Below are positions 21,942-33,561 of a stretch of 64,000 bases of DNA, piece after piece. Under the pieces are notes generated by a model. It made no database searches. It was not told the origin of the DNA and saw nothing but the letters and a program-made list of their open reading frames with translations. The DNA comes from Typhlomys cinereus (taxonomy: Eukaryota; Chordata; Mammalia; Rodentia; Platacanthomyidae): contig JALPQD010000101.1 of NCBI GenBank assembly GCA_023101885.1, positions 4,744,100 to 4,808,099 of the forward strand, written 5' to 3'. The translations under genes and the position numbers were made by a program. The first letter of the stretch is position 1, and every line of letters starts with the position of its first letter.

Positions 21942-22177
21942 TATGTATCAGAGGGCACTGTGTGTGCCAGTGTAGGCCCAAGGGTGACTTCAGAAATCAT
22001 CCTGAATTAATCTACCTCTTATGGCTTTGCTCCAGGAATTCCCAGGTTCTACCTTCCAGGGTGGAAGTGCAGGTCTCTGCCATTTCTGTATGGCCTTGTT
22101 ACATGGAATCCAGGTCTGAACTCAGGTCCTTCTGCTTGAAAGACAGAGGCTTAACCTCTGAGCCATCTCTCCAGGCC
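21942..22177 (-). mobile_element. SINE-B next to a pyrimidine tract
   Basis: Reverse copy from AGAAATCATCCTGAATTAAT to head complement TGAGCCATCTCTCCAGG. Its tail side runs into the pyrimidine-rich tract at 21790-21941. Confidence 0.82.
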
Positions 22178-22439
22178 ACTTCTCCCTCTTTGCTTATGCA
22201 TAAGCACCAAGCACTTTTCCAGTAACCCTTTGTGATTTTAAGTCTGCCTCCAGATGACCCTTGTGACCCATGTGATTGATACTGACCCCTACATGTGGCA
22301 ATAATTCAGAGATTACAAGGAACTGTAACTCACAAGATGAAGGAATACTTTCAGCATGAGTGTTTAAAACTGTGACTGATTATTGCTGGAACTTTCCACA
22401 TGATAGTTTCAGATTCTTATTGACTATGGGAAACTGGAA

Positions 22440-23080
22440 AGCAAAATTGTAGAGGGCATGGCGGGGGGGTGGACGTGTGCACATGACTGTCCAGTACACC
22501 CGAGAACAAGTTTCTGGGAGGTCATGTTACACTCTGATTTCAAAGTTAAGGACAAGGCAGAGTGGAAAGGTTGAGGACAATGTTAAGAATATGGTGGGAT
22601 GTGAGGCTCAGGGATCCTTGCAGAAGAGGAGGGCAGTAAGAATGTAAGAGCCTGAGGGTAGGGAGTAGCTCAGCCAGACAGCAACCTTGGCTTCCAACAA
22701 GGCTGCTGGAGCCAAGAGTTCTCTGCGGTGATGTCCACTGGTCCTCCACAACAGCCAACCTAGCAACATGTGGCCAAGAAGGAGGCAAGATCTCAGGAGA
22801 TAACTTTGAGAGCGCCAGACAGGAGAGGGGGAACTTCTTGACAGCGTGCCTGCTGGTGGGCCATTCATGTCCCCAGAGGATGCCTGGGCACTTACCAATG
22901 CAGGGGTCCCACTGGATCACGTATATAGGATGATGTGGGAACAGGAAGGAGACTAGCTGGGAAGGAGAACGAGTGAGGTGGGGTGGGAGGGGACAGAAGG
23001 GGTTGAAAACGTATAAATTCATTGTATTTGCAAATGAAAGCTTCAAAGAATGAAAAATATTAAAAAAGGAATATAGAGGG
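22440..23080 (+). mobile_element. L1 3'-UTR-like segment
   Basis: A G-rich polypurine run (about 22975-23003, GAGGTGGGGTGGGAGGGGAC) followed by ACGTATAAATTCATTGTATT and an A-rich end is the layout of an L1 3' terminus. The 214-codon minus-strand frame over it is not a gene in my view. Confidence 0.4.
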
Positions 23081-23919
23081 ATGGGCAATGGCAGCAGGAA
23101 GGAGAAGGAGGAAAAAGTTGAAATGTTTCTAGCTAGAAAGTACAAGTCAGTGCTGATGTTAAAGTGGTTGGTGACCATTATTTGACTCATGAATGTGTAG
23201 ATACCTGAGCCTGTGTATAAATTAAATATATATTTTTATGTAAATGAAAACTAGCAATAGACATTTGCCTTGTTTTACTTGTAAGAAACAAGGATGCTTT
23301 TATATAAATATAAGTAATGTAAGTCTAGGCAGAGATGTCTGAGCACACAGAACATCAGAAAAAAATCCATATTAAAAATAAAATTATATCTTAACGGGGA
23401 AACAAATTTCCTAGCATATCTTTAAGACCATGTCCTTCAAGTAATAACTAGGGCAAATTTGATATAAATACTGGAGAGCTAAAAAGGGCTGAGAAAGGGA
23501 GCCAAGTAGGAAAATTACTGTCTTCAAAACAGTTTTTATTCCTCTCCTCTAACCATTGCCTCATAGAGGAGATAGCCAGAGCCCTTTATTTACTAAGCCA
23601 GTGTTATTTACCAGGCGACTGCTTTTAAAATAGTCAAAATGTTCTGTTTTGCTTTAAACTTTTTTCATGCAACTCCAGAATACCTTCTCATTTAGGCTCA
23701 AAACTAATTTGTTTCTTAAAAATGGAAACCTAAACCAATTGGCTTAGACAATTCAATGTGTTTTAAGCCTTGAACAGAATATGCAGTATTTAATATTGAT
23801 TATATTCTACCAAGAAAATATGAGAAAGTTTCATGCATTAAGCTTGTAAGATGCTGGGATATTTTTGTATTAGCCAAGTTTGAATTTTCTTAAGAACTCC
23901 TTAAAATTTCAATTGTGTG

Positions 23920-24193
23920 GGCTGAGAAGATGGCTCAGGGGTTAAAGACCTTGCCTCATAAGCAAAAAGATCTGAGTTTAGATCTCCAGACCCCATGTAA
24001 AAATATGTGAGCAGATATGATGGCAGCTTCTAATTTCAATGCTGGAAGGTGGAGCCTGGAAAACTCCAGAGCAAAGCAATAAGGAAGTAGAGCATTCCAG
24101 GATGATTCCCACAAGTTTTCCATCGGCACACATACACTCAAATGCCCTCTTCCACACACACACACACACACGCACACGCACACACACACACGT
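23920..24193 (+). mobile_element. SINE-B copy
   Basis: Head GGGCTGAGAAGATGGCTCAG, body with AGCATTCCAGGATGATTCCC, 3' end a (CA)n tract. Confidence 0.83.
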
Positions 24194-24239
24194 TAAACTG
24201 TGTCATTAAAAAATAAGAGCATCAACTAAAAAAATCTAA

Positions 24240-24530
24240 TTTTTTATTTTTAAATATTTTATCTATTTATTTTGAGAGAGAGAAGTTGAGAGAAAATGAG
24301 AGAGAGAGAGAAGTTGAGAGAAAATGAGAGTGAGAGAGAGAAGTTGAGAGAAAATGAGAGTGAGAGAGAGAGAAGTTGAAAGAGTGAGAAAGAGAGAGAG
24401 AGATTCAAATTCTCTGTGGAGATGATGGGTTTGCTACTTCTGTCACATACATGGGCACTGGGGATTGATTTCAGGTAGCTACGTTTGCTCACAAGTACCT
24501 TTTCCTACTAAGTCAACTCGCTTGCCCGGA
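24240..24530 (-). mobile_element. B4-like SINE containing a GA-rich minisatellite
   Basis: TTATCTATTTATTTTGAGAG at the tail side, a GA-rich array, then GGCACTGGGGATTGATTTCA and TAAGTCAACTCGCTTGCCCG as the antisense tRNA-like head. Confidence 0.5.
24272..24412. repeat. GA-rich minisatellite with AAGTTG every 28-32 bp
   Basis: The motif AAGTTGAGAGAAAATGAGAG repeats, with AAGTTG starting at 24283, 24311, 24341 and 24373. The spacing grows by 2 bp each time because the GA run in each unit is one repeat longer. Confidence 0.85.
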
Positions 24531-24621
24531 AAAAAACAAAAAACCAAAACCAAACAAACAAAAACCACCTTTCTAATGAACTATATCATTTGCAAAGAAA
24601 AAAATATAATAAGGACTTAGT

Positions 24622-24690
24622 ATTGAGTGGTGCAGTGACAGGGTGCATGCCTAATAAACATAAGACTGAGTTTGGTCCCTAACAATGGGC

Positions 24691-24751
<61 letters not shown>
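24622..24751 (+). mobile_element. ID-like SINE remnant with (GT)n
   Basis: GTGGTGCAGTGACAGGGTGC and GAGTTTGGTCCCTAACAATG resemble an ID element with mutated boxes. A (GT)n run at about 24696-24751 follows. Confidence 0.4.
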
Positions 24752-24752
<1 letters not shown>

Positions 24753-24777
24753 TGAAGGCTAATTTTAAAAGTAAGCT

Positions 24778-24870
24778 ATAGTGGCAGTGTATTTCAATGG
24801 TACGTTTGCCTTACATTTGTGAAGCCCTAGGTTTGATATCAACCCCAGTCACAAAACAAACAAAAACTTT
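24778..24870 (+). mobile_element. ID-like SINE remnant
   Basis: AGTGTATTTCAATGGTACGT, CCCTAGGTTTGATATCAACC then CCAGTCACAAAACAAAC have the layout of an ID element with an A-rich end. Confidence 0.5.
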
Positions 24871-25204
24871 ATACCGTTTAATGATACTACAAATGTCTGC
24901 TAATAGGCATGATTCTCAACCCATAAATATGAGGAGAACCTTCGTTCAATCATTTTGCAGCTTGTATGCTTGTATGTTTTCCAAGTTTCTCTCCTACTTA
25001 TTGGAGTAAATTTTGACTTGGTCAATTGTAAATCTGCTACCCTTTTCCTGGCCTAACCTCCCCCTGAAAATCCTGAAGGGTTGGGGGGGGTGCACCTGAG
25101 AGAGCACAGGCTGCAGTGGCGATTTGGGCTTTCTTTTCCCCCAGCCATTTTCTGTTTTTGTTGTACTCTTTGAATGTCAAAGCTGAGTTATACCTCTGTC
25201 CTTT

Positions 25205-25470
25205 ATTTAAGGTCCTTCCAGGTGAAATTTTGAGTGTAAACTGTCCCTCACAGGTTCACATATCTAAACACTTGATCCTCATTTAGTGGCATTGTTAAAG
25301 GAGGTTGTGAAACGTTTAGGACCTAGAACCTTGCTGGAGGAAGAACATCGCTGGGAGGGGGTCCTTGAGATTTTATTGCCCAATCCTACTTCCTGTTTTC
25401 TCTGTTTTCCTGAGTACACATATAAGGCAACAGCTGGCTTCATGCTCCAGTGATTGTGATACAATGTCAC
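25205..25470 (+). mobile_element. LTR-like fragment, family unknown
   Basis: AACACTTGATCCTCATTTAG, GGACCTAGAACCTTGCTGGA and GGAAGAACATCGCTGGGAGG share a layout with 54800-55060. Probably a rodent MaLR-type LTR. Confidence 0.32.
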
Positions 25471-25642
25471 AATGCAATACAGTGTAGCAACTTGTCTCAC
25501 TACCAACTGCAATGATACAATGTCACAATGTAATACAATGTCTCAGTGTGATACAAGGTCACAATGTGATACAACAGGACAGCCAGTCTCATGTACCAGC
25601 TTGTGTGATACAATGTCACAGTGTGATACAATGTGATAGTTC
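25447..25642 (+). repeat. Degenerate minisatellite, GTGATACAATGTCACAAT units
   Basis: Units of about 17-19 bp built on TGATACAATGTCACAATG recur eight or more times, interrupted by a 30-bp spacer (ACAGCCAGTCTCATGTACC). A plus-strand frame over them reads repeated VIQCHN-like blocks, which is a by-product of the repeat. Confidence 0.8.
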
Positions 25643-26084
25643 TAGCTGCTATACTTTCACTACCTGCTGTCATGCATTCAAGACATATGCAAAGTGTATA
25701 ATGATAACAGTAGTACTATGCAAATTTCGAGTTTGTCTTTACCCATAGAACTCAGCAGAGAGACACTGATCTATGTCTATATAGCTAGCCAAGTAGATAA
25801 ATATTAATTATATCTGTAAAAGTCAAGTCAAGTAAAGTCAAATATATTTCTGAGATCTCTTCAAAGTCGGCTCTATGGTCAGTAACCATTCTGCAACCTG
25901 CCATATATTTCTGAGAAGGCCATTTCATGGCCATTCTGTCTTTATCGCCACAATAGTTCCAGCACAACCAACTGTGGGACCTGTGTCTGGTGGCTGTTAC
26001 CAGACAGAGAAGAAATGGCAAGTGCTTGGGAAAGAAGGGAGAAAAGAAGAGCCTTGTATGCTGCACCTGGGAAGTAATTGGTTC

Positions 26085-26440
26085 TATGGAAACCAATATG
26101 GGCATTCTTTAGAATAATTAGACACAACTGCTCTGTGACCCAACCCTCTCACTTCTAATGCTTATCCAAATGAAGCTAGCATCTCATTCTCATGTTGGCT
26201 TTACAAAAGCCAAGGCACAGAAACTGCTTGTGTCCATCAGTGGAAGAACAGATGAAGAAAATGTGCCATGCAGACACAGCAGAAATTATTTCAGCATGAA
26301 CCCAGAGAAGTCATGCTAAGTGAAGTAAGCCAGACTCAGGAAAACAATCATTGCATAAACTTGCTTATAAATATGCTAAGTCACAGAAGCAGAGAATACA
26401 TTGGTTGTCACCAAGGGCTGGCAGTTTAGTTTTGTGACTC
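26085..26440 (+). mobile_element. Old L1 fragment (ORF2 end)
   Basis: CTGTGACCCAACCCTCTCAC, TCAGTGGAAGAACAGATGAA, AAGTGAAGTAAGCCAGACTC and CAGAAGCAGAGAATACATTG follow the order of the L1 ORF2 3' end and 3' UTR. Confidence 0.62.
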
Positions 26441-26854
26441 CCTATTGTAATAAATTGTGGAGAGCGACTGCAATGAAGTAGGATTATAAGAGGAATGTTT
26501 AGCATGAACATGGCCATTCAGGGGAACTGACATGAGCACAGCCATATCATTACAGAACTGGACAGACAAGACTGGAGCCAGGAGCTGGTTAAGGGCACAG
26601 CCCTGTCTATCAAGGTCCTCAGATAACAGTTATTTGTACAAAGTTGACTTTGTATAAATCACTTATCTACAAGAAAGCCACTGCATCTTCATTCTTCATG
26701 TCCCTTGACACCTGTTGATGCAGGGCTATGTATACACTAAATATGCTTGGGCTGATCTGGGCTGTTGTATCTCCATCCGAGCCTGCAACCCACCTAACCC
26801 TAGCTTTTCTGTGTGTGCCGTGCCTTTTTCTTCATTCTTGTGTCTCCCCAACAG

Positions 26855-27275
26855 AGCAGCAGCAAGCAAGTTGTGGTAATAAATCTCCAACTCAAACAAC
26901 TTAGGGGAGAAAGGGGTTTTGTTCAGTTCACAAGTCCAGGCTCCAGTTGGTCATGGCGGGAGTGTCACAGCATGAGGAACCAAGGTAAATGGCCACCTTA
27001 TGTCCCCAGCAACAGTAGAGGGCAAGGCCAGTGCTGCGGACTTGCTTGCTGCTAGCCTGCCTGCTTGTTTGCCAAATGCTCACCTAGGTCCTGTCATCCT
27101 TGTGTAATGCCTAGGAAATGGTCCCACCCACTGTGGCCTGGGTCTTCCCATATCAATTATGCAATCAAGACATCCTCCTATAGGCTTGCCCAGACTCCTG
27201 CCTTAACTAGATAATCCTGCATCAGTGTATCCCAGAGGCCCACATCCCAAGTGTTAAATTAATAGTTGTTACTGT
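26855..27275 (-). mobile_element. LTR-like element (family L)
   Basis: CAACTTAGGGGAGAAAGGGG on the left, CACCCACTGTGGCCTGGGTC and CCCATATCAATTATGCAATC in the middle, and TTGTTACTGTCATAA at the right end match the family layout. Confidence 0.6.
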
Positions 27276-27332
27276 CATAATAAGAGAGGCAGGAAAATGG
27301 AGAGATGATGCCTCAAAGGTACAGATATCCAG

Positions 27333-27590
27333 CATTTTTCTTGCATGTGTATGTGTGGGTATGTATAGAAGAGGGCAGTGTGTGTGCTTGTGGCGGTCCA
27401 AAGGTGACTTTGGTAACCATCCTGAATTGCTTTGCCTTCTTGCTGCTTTGTTCTTGGGCTTCCTAGGCTTTGCCTTCCAGGGCTGGAAGCATCTTTCTGT
27501 TCAGTGTTTTTATGTGGGATCTGGGATCTGAACTCAGGCTTTTGCTTTTGAGACAAAGGATTATCCCCTGAACCATCTCTCCAGCCCCAG
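27333..27590 (-). mobile_element. SINE-B copy, abutting an LTR-like element
   Basis: Reverse copy with AACCATCCTGAATTGCTTTG and head complement GAACCATCTCTCCAGCCCC. It lies about 60 bp right of the LTR-like element that ends near 27275. Confidence 0.8.
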
Positions 27591-27847
27591 ATGTTCAGTT
27601 TTAAGATGAGCGAGTTCGAAACATTAATGCTCATTTACTTGGAATCTGATGAGTAAATGGATTCTAAGTACCTTCCCTCTCTATGAGTATACACAAAGAG
27701 TAACTTGTGATGGTGGATGTGCTACTTCCGTTGACATGGCAACCAGCATTTAGTGCCTCTGTATATTAAATCATTATGCCATATATCATCTTGTTGAATA
27801 TGTTTAATTTTGTTTATTAACCATTTTATAAATTAAAAGTCAGGTTA

Positions 27848-28015
27848 GGGCCCAGAGATGGCTTAGTGAGTAAAGACACCTGTGTGAAATCCTAGGAAAC
27901 TGAGCTCCATCCCAGAAGTCCCCATGTGGAAAGAGAGAACTGACTTCTGAAAGTTGTCTCCTGTGTACTAAGATGCTCTCTCGCAACATAAATAAATACA
28001 TATTTTTTAAAAGTT
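27848..28015 (+). mobile_element. B4-like SINE
   Basis: GGGCCCAGAGATGGCTTAGT, CCCATGTGGAAAGAGAGAAC and GACTTCTGAAAGTTGTCTCC, then an ATAAATAAATACAT tail. Confidence 0.6.
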
Positions 28016-29139
28016 TGGTTTGCTAAACCATTCTCATTAATTAAAAAGAGTCCCACAACAAAAGATGGAACATAGAACACCCTTGGAAACGATGGCTTTA
28101 TGGCATTTTAATGAAGACGTGCTCCAACAGACACATTCAGAGCTGAAGTTGTTCCTTTCTGGCTTGCAGCCTTCCTGCTGTGGGTGAGGACTCTACATCT
28201 CCCCTGGCGCCACCAGGAAGGCACAGTATCCACCAACCACTGCTTAGGGTTCTCCTTGTGCTGGGCACTTTGCACATGAACCCCAGATGCTTATGTCAGA
28301 GATAAAAAAGTTGACCTGCTTTCTCCCCTCTCTGTACTCTCAGTAGAATTCAAACAAAAATCATCTTATCAGAAATTACCCTCTCTCAAAAGCAAATCCA
28401 ATAAAGACTTATCAATTAAAACTATTAATTACAAATCTATGATGAGAACTCATAAGAGGTTAAAAAAAGCTTTAAATAAAAAAATGGACATTATATCTTT
28501 TGTTCAGAGATTTCAGTTTGCTCTGGGGGAAAGTAAATTTCTTCAGATGTCAGTGACCATTTCAAAAGAAGAATTGAGCTCGTGAAGTTAAATGTACTTT
28601 AGGATGAAGTGATGCTGTGTGTTAAGGAATTCTGTCATTTAATGTATTACAGTATGAGCACTGTTATTCACTATGTGGCTGGGAATAGGTATAGTCCTTG
28701 AGATTGGCAACACCACTTCTTTAGGACTGATGTAAAACTGTAAGTTTTTACCAGGGATTGAATGTTATTAAACTCCTTGAATTTAAGACATGTTCTGTAT
28801 TCTGGTAATCCATTAATCTCTGCTTTATTTTAGGGTCCAGAGTGGTGCCTTAGACACATAAGATGCTTGATGGGGAGTCATTTCCAAACACCCAGACTTT
28901 GGGGAAGACATTTGAACCACAATAGGTGTCTTGTTCATACCTGTTCAGTGGCCAGTGTCTGCCCCAAGTGATGTCATACTGAAGAAAGGTGAGTAGACGC
29001 TACGTACTCTTATGATGCCTCTGTGTTCTGCCTTTGTCTTTTCCATGTGGTAAGTCCAGCCCATGCTCCTTTTTGTGGTGGTAATGTTCCTCATGAAGAC
29101 ACACTCAACTTTGGCTCACATAAAGGTGGTGCATAAGAT

Positions 29140-29221
29140 GATCCCCATGGGCTGTGGAGATGGTTCAGTGGGTAACGAGCTTGCTGAAGGATCAGACTTT
29201 GGATCCCTATTTTCCACGTAC
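29140..29221 (+). mobile_element. B4-like SINE, 3' part cut off
   Basis: GGGCTGTGGAGATGGTTCAG then GTGGGTAACGAGCTTGCTGA, a tRNA-like head, ending abruptly where the LTR-like element at 29222 begins. Confidence 0.5.
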
Positions 29222-29630
29222 TGCAGTTTGTTTGCATGTTGTCAATAAATACACAATCAAAGAGTGGGGAGGGGGGAGGCAGCGAGAAGGAGGTTTGATG
29301 CTTTCTTAGGATTCCTAGTTACAGCTCTTAGTCCATTTTGGCAGGAGAGTTCATACCAACACCAGGAGCCAAGGGAACTGGCTACCCCGTATCTACAGGA
29401 CTGCAGGGAGAGGGGCAAACCTCACATGCAAAGTATGCTGAATAAATGCGAACTTACTGAACCAACCCCATTTTATCCTGACAGGCAATGGTCTCACTCA
29501 CTATGGGTTGGATCTTCTCACATCAATCAAACCATCGCCTGCAGATTTAAAGACTAATTCTTCACAAATGTGCCCAGAGCTCAACCTTTGATTGTCAAGC
29601 TGATGCCGATATGTCTAACTAGCACAGCAT
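29222..29630 (-). mobile_element. LTR-like element (family L)
   Basis: Left end GCAGTTTGTTTGCATGTTGT, then CCAGGAGCCAAGGGAACTGG, TCACTATGGGTTGGATCTTC, CACAAATGTGCCCAGAGCTC and TATGTCTAACTAGCACA. Its left end cuts off an older SINE fragment at 29140-29221. Confidence 0.65.
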
Positions 29631-29849
29631 GTCAATGCCAGCTGCAAGGATGTAAGTGTTTATAGTCCCTCTATCCTTTTGGGAAATGGGAGGCAGAAAT
29701 CTGAGACTCTTCAGAGACCATCCTAATAGACCCAGCAGCCATGAAGAGAAGTGAGGAATGACACCAGATGGTATCTTTGACCTCGATAAGTGTACAGTGG
29801 CATGCACATGCAAACACAGAGACAGACACATACACTCACACATTGTACA

Positions 29850-29854
29850 TACAT

Positions 29855-29905
<51 letters not shown>
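29850..29905. repeat. (CA)n microsatellite
   Basis: About 25 uninterrupted CA units preceded by mixed ACACAT sequence; no SINE head found beside it. Confidence 0.95.
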
Positions 29906-29906
<1 letters not shown>

Positions 29907-29930
29907 GATGACCTCAGGCCCATTTGTGCT

Positions 29931-30165
29931 ATAGGTTTGATTGTGTTCCCCCAAATGCACACGTTGGAAACTTAAACTCCATTGGAAACATGTAAGGGGA
30001 GGCGAGGAGGTATTCCGAGCACGAGTGTTCTGCCCTCACAAATGGACTGATGCTGATTATGAATGGGCACAGGCTTCGAATTCAAATCCTTCTCTCTCAT
30101 CCAGGGCTTTGTCAGATGCAGACCACTGATCTCAATCTTCAATCTCTAAAGTAGTGAGATTAAAA
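29931..30165 (+). mobile_element. MaLR-type LTR, left half
   Basis: ATAGGTTTGATTGTGTTCCC, CCAAATGCACACGTTGGAAA and CCCTCACAAATGGACTGATG resemble MST/MLT1 LTRs. The right half resumes after the SINE-B at 30166-30448. Confidence 0.52.
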
Positions 30166-30178
30166 ACCTATTTATTTA

Positions 30179-30225
<47 letters not shown>

Positions 30226-30448
30226 CAGAGGGCACTGTGTTTCCTTGTAGAGGACCAAGTATGACTTAGGAAATCATCCTGGATTGCTTTTACCTCTTTT
30301 TTGCTTTGCTCTGGGATTTCCCAGGCTCTGGAAGTACAGGCTGTCACCATTTCTTCCTGGCATTTTTACATGGGACCTGGGATCTGTACCCAGGACCTTC
30401 TGCTTATAAGGCTGAGGCTTAACCTCTGAGCCAATTCTTCAGCCCCAA
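30166..30448 (-). mobile_element. SINE-B inserted in a MaLR-type LTR
   Basis: Reverse copy with a (GT)n tail at about 30180-30223, GAAATCATCCTGGATTGCTT and a head complement ending TTCTTCAGCCCC. It splits an older LTR whose halves lie at 29931-30165 and 30449-30515. Confidence 0.82.
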
Positions 30449-30515
30449 ACCTTTCTATTTATGAAGTTATTACTCCACAGTATTCTGTTGTGGCAGCATA
30501 GAAGGAACCAAGTCC
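30449..30515 (+). mobile_element. MaLR-type LTR, right half
   Basis: AAGTTATTACTCCACAGTAT then TCTGTTGTGGCAGCATAGAA is the recognisable 3' end of MST/THE1-type LTRs. Confidence 0.5.
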
Positions 30516-31559
30516 ACGATGAGCCTTACGTTGTCCTGATACCCTGATCCGTTTGCTACTGAATGTCTGTGTCCATGGAGACAAAAGGGCTTTTCTCTCA
30601 GGGGCTGCTAGGAATCATTTCCCTATCTGATCAAACCTGTTTCCTTTCCTGTTGCCACAGTCATCTTAGGACCTTAAACAAAAAAATCACAGCACACAGG
30701 ATAGAGGAGAGAGAGCTCAGTAGCAGACTGAACAACTGTCAGTTCTGGACCACATATGACCAGATTTGTCTGCAGCTTTAAGAAAGACACCTATTATTTC
30801 AGGCCTAGCTGACCGCTGCCTACATTGGAAGTTTCACGGTGGCTAGATAACCTTTCAAGGATACAGCTATGAAAGCCCCTTATTGTGCCATATGCATTTA
30901 AAAGCACATGTTTTCTTTTCTCTTAAAAAATAGCAGCTGAGGTCTGACTTCAGGCAAATACTAAACATATATGTCTGAAGAACTTTAGCTCAATAAATAT
31001 TGATTTAAAATGAATACATTTCTGTGGGTTACTAACAGTATTTGTAGGCAGTAAGCATATGTATTTTGGAAACGTCTATCAGTCAGAAGTATATCATTGA
31101 TACTACTGAGATCTCTGTGTACAAGCCTGCCTTGGACACTGCATTTACGTACATTGCTCTGCTCTTTTGGGATCTCAGATCTTTCTGGAAAGCATTGCTG
31201 TGAACTTTCTGGTTTTCCTTTTTGACCTGTTAGCTTGCAATCTGCTGTCACTAGCAGCTAGCAAGCAAATGAGCGTTAGCACAAGGTGTCCCCATAATAC
31301 CTATAGTTCATAACTTACATTATTCAACATGCAAGAACATTTAAGCATTTTCCCATCATAGGACATTGACCTTTAGAAGAAAAAAATAGTCTCAACCTAT
31401 GAAGTATTGGAAATTTACACCAAAGTCCAGACAATTCTATGACAAACAGCCATGCACTCAGTAACTCAGTCATGTTTTCAGACTCAGGTTTGATATATGA
31501 TTATCTGCACTATATACATGATGATGATAATAATGATGATGACAACATGTTAACCACAG

Positions 31560-31795
31560 CAAAAGTCATAGCCAGTTTCCAGTGTGCTGGTCATGACTCT
31601 AAGCATCAGCACATATTCACTCCTTTGATGAACTCAGCAAATTTATATCAGATAAGACTTGTCTCCTAAGTTTACAGCTAAGGAACTGAAGAAGGATTAA
31701 TTAAACAACTTGTGCAAGGCCACATAGCTGGTAAACAAGGGACATCAGAATTGTAACCTGAGCTTTCTGACCCTGGTGTCCTTTCTCATATATGG
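31560..31795 (+). mobile_element. MIR element
   Basis: CATGACTCTAAGCATCAGCA, ACAGCTAAGGAACTGAAG, AACTTGTGCAAGGCCACATA and GCTGGTAAACAAGG are in MIR order, including the conserved core. Confidence 0.72.
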
Positions 31796-31875
31796 CCCCT
31801 GACATACATAGATATGATGGTATATCCTTTTATGCTTTCTCTAAACATGTTTGCTTCCATAAAAACCATACACAG

Positions 31876-32150
31876 GGGCTGGGGAGATGGCTTAATAGTT
31901 AAAACCTTTTCCATGCAAGCAAAAATACCTGCATTCAGACCTCCAGATCCTACATAAAAATACTAGGCAGACATGACAGTGACCCATAATACCAGCCCTA
32001 GAAGGCAGAGCCTGGGAAATCCCAAAGCAAAGCAGTAAGGAAGTAGAACAATCTGGGATGATTCTGAAGTCACCCTTGGATCTCTACAGGTACACACACT
32101 TATGTGCCCTCTGGTGCACACACACACACACACACACACATACCACATAC
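31876..32150 (+). mobile_element. SINE-B copy
   Basis: Head GGGGCTGGGGAGATGGCTTA, body GCAAAGCAGTAAGGAAGTAG, then TGCCCTCTGG and a (CA)n tract. Confidence 0.83.
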
Positions 32151-32184
32151 CCAGGATTTATTAGTACCTTTTAAAAAAGCACAC

Positions 32185-32480
32185 CATTGAACAACATTCA
32201 TGGCAACTCCCAGCCTTTCGCTATCATAATGTGGCTATGAAGAACCTTGTATACCTCTTCTGCACACACATTGCTCCCTAGCAAACGCCTGAAAGCCGAG
32301 GTTGTAGTTGTCAGCTAGGTTATGCTTCTGGAGGCTATGAACACTGTCCTGTGTATATGCTAGCCTGATGCTCTCATGTTATCATCCTGATATGTAGAAG
32401 TTCAGTTCGAGTTTAGCATTTTACTAGCCACAGCCTCAGGATTGTCTGTTTCTCAGTTTGGTTAATAATTTTTGCATTGT
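32185..32480 (-). mobile_element. Possible old L1 3' UTR scrap
   Basis: TTTCGCTATCATAATGTGGC then TATGAAGAACCTTGTATACC resembles antisense L1ME 3' UTR. The rest is too diverged to place. Confidence 0.33.
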
Positions 32481-32534
32481 AAGTATATGCCAGTACTCAA
32501 GTATCACTATATGATTCTATACCTTCTTTGTTTT

Positions 32535-32790
32535 GCCAGTGAGATGGTTTAGTGGGTGCAGGTAGGTGCCTGTGTACAAACCTGGAGACTTGAGTTCAAT
32601 CCCCGGGGTCCACATGATGGAAGGAGATAAAAGGCTTCCAAAGATTATCATCTGACTTCCATACTCATGTCAACTCTATCTCTCTCTCTATCTTTCTCAC
32701 TCTGTCTTTTCTTCTGTTTCTCTACCTCTCTCCCATTCTTTTTCTCTGTCTCTCATTCTCAAATAATTTATAGAAACTGCTTTTTGTATT
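32535..32790 (+). mobile_element. B4-like SINE with pyrimidine tail
   Basis: GCCAGTGAGATGGTTTAGTG, GAGTTCAATCCCCGGGGTCC, ACATGATGGAAGGAGAT, then a CTCT-rich stretch to about 32760 and TCAAATAATTTA. Confidence 0.6.
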
Positions 32791-32829
32791 CAGGGGAGCT
32801 TTGTGACAGTCGTGAGCTTGGTACTCAAT

Positions 32830-33558
32830 GTCCCTGTCTTTGTGTAAACAGTCCAACCTATCTTTTTTCTAGATTGATAATGTCCCCATATCTATCGAGT
32901 TGCTTGCCTTAGCCTATCAACTCATGATGTCTTCTCTGTCATCCAATCTACATATCAAAGTGGTTTTTCTCTCAACTCTTCCCTGTGGCAATATCACACT
33001 GTTTAAATTAGTGGAGTTCTGCATGATGATATTAATATTCAAAAGCAAAATTCTTTCCTCTTTGTCTCCTTTGTCTCTTCCCCCTCCCTCTTCTTTGTGA
33101 CTGGCCTAATCTTCAGGCTTTGTATATGCATCTTATAATCATCTTGTCCAATTCTCTGAAAAAAAATCCTTCTATTGAAATTGTATCGAATTTATAGGTA
33201 AGTTTGGGAAAACTTGTCATTTTAAAAATCTGGAACCCTTTTACCTGCAGACCCTGTGAATCCATTCTTTTTCTTTCCCTCCAATAAACTCTTGTTGCCC
33301 TCCCCATAAAACTGTGCCTCATTTGTTAGATTTATTTATGAGCATCTAAAAGTTTTTATGGACACAGTTAATAACATCCTTTAAAAATTACATTTAAAAA
33401 TAGCTATTGATTTTCACTCGTTGATTTCTAGCAACCTAGCTGAACTTTCTTATTAGGACTCATTTTTTTTGTAGAGTCCCCTGTACATTCTATGTAAACA
33501 ATTATGCCATCTATTATGGGCCCTTCTTTTCTCCACCTTTAAGCTTTTTGATTTCTAG
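32830..33558 (-). mobile_element. Old L1 ORF2 fragment
   Basis: Antisense of the L1 reverse-transcriptase region: CTTGTCCAATTCTCTG, GAAATTGTATCGAATTTATA, CTCGTTGATTTCTAGCAACC and TCTATGTAAACAATTATGCC appear in the expected order. Confidence 0.6.
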
Positions 33559-33561
33559 TCT

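Noticed and set aside
22546..23190. 214-codon minus-strand open frame
   Set aside because: It lies over an L1 3'-UTR-like segment with a polypurine run, is low in complexity and shows no known domain.
24272..25642. Regularly spaced repeats resembling an array of repeats and spacers
   Set aside because: The units are degenerate minisatellites with no unique spacers in a eukaryotic genome, so they are not CRISPR.
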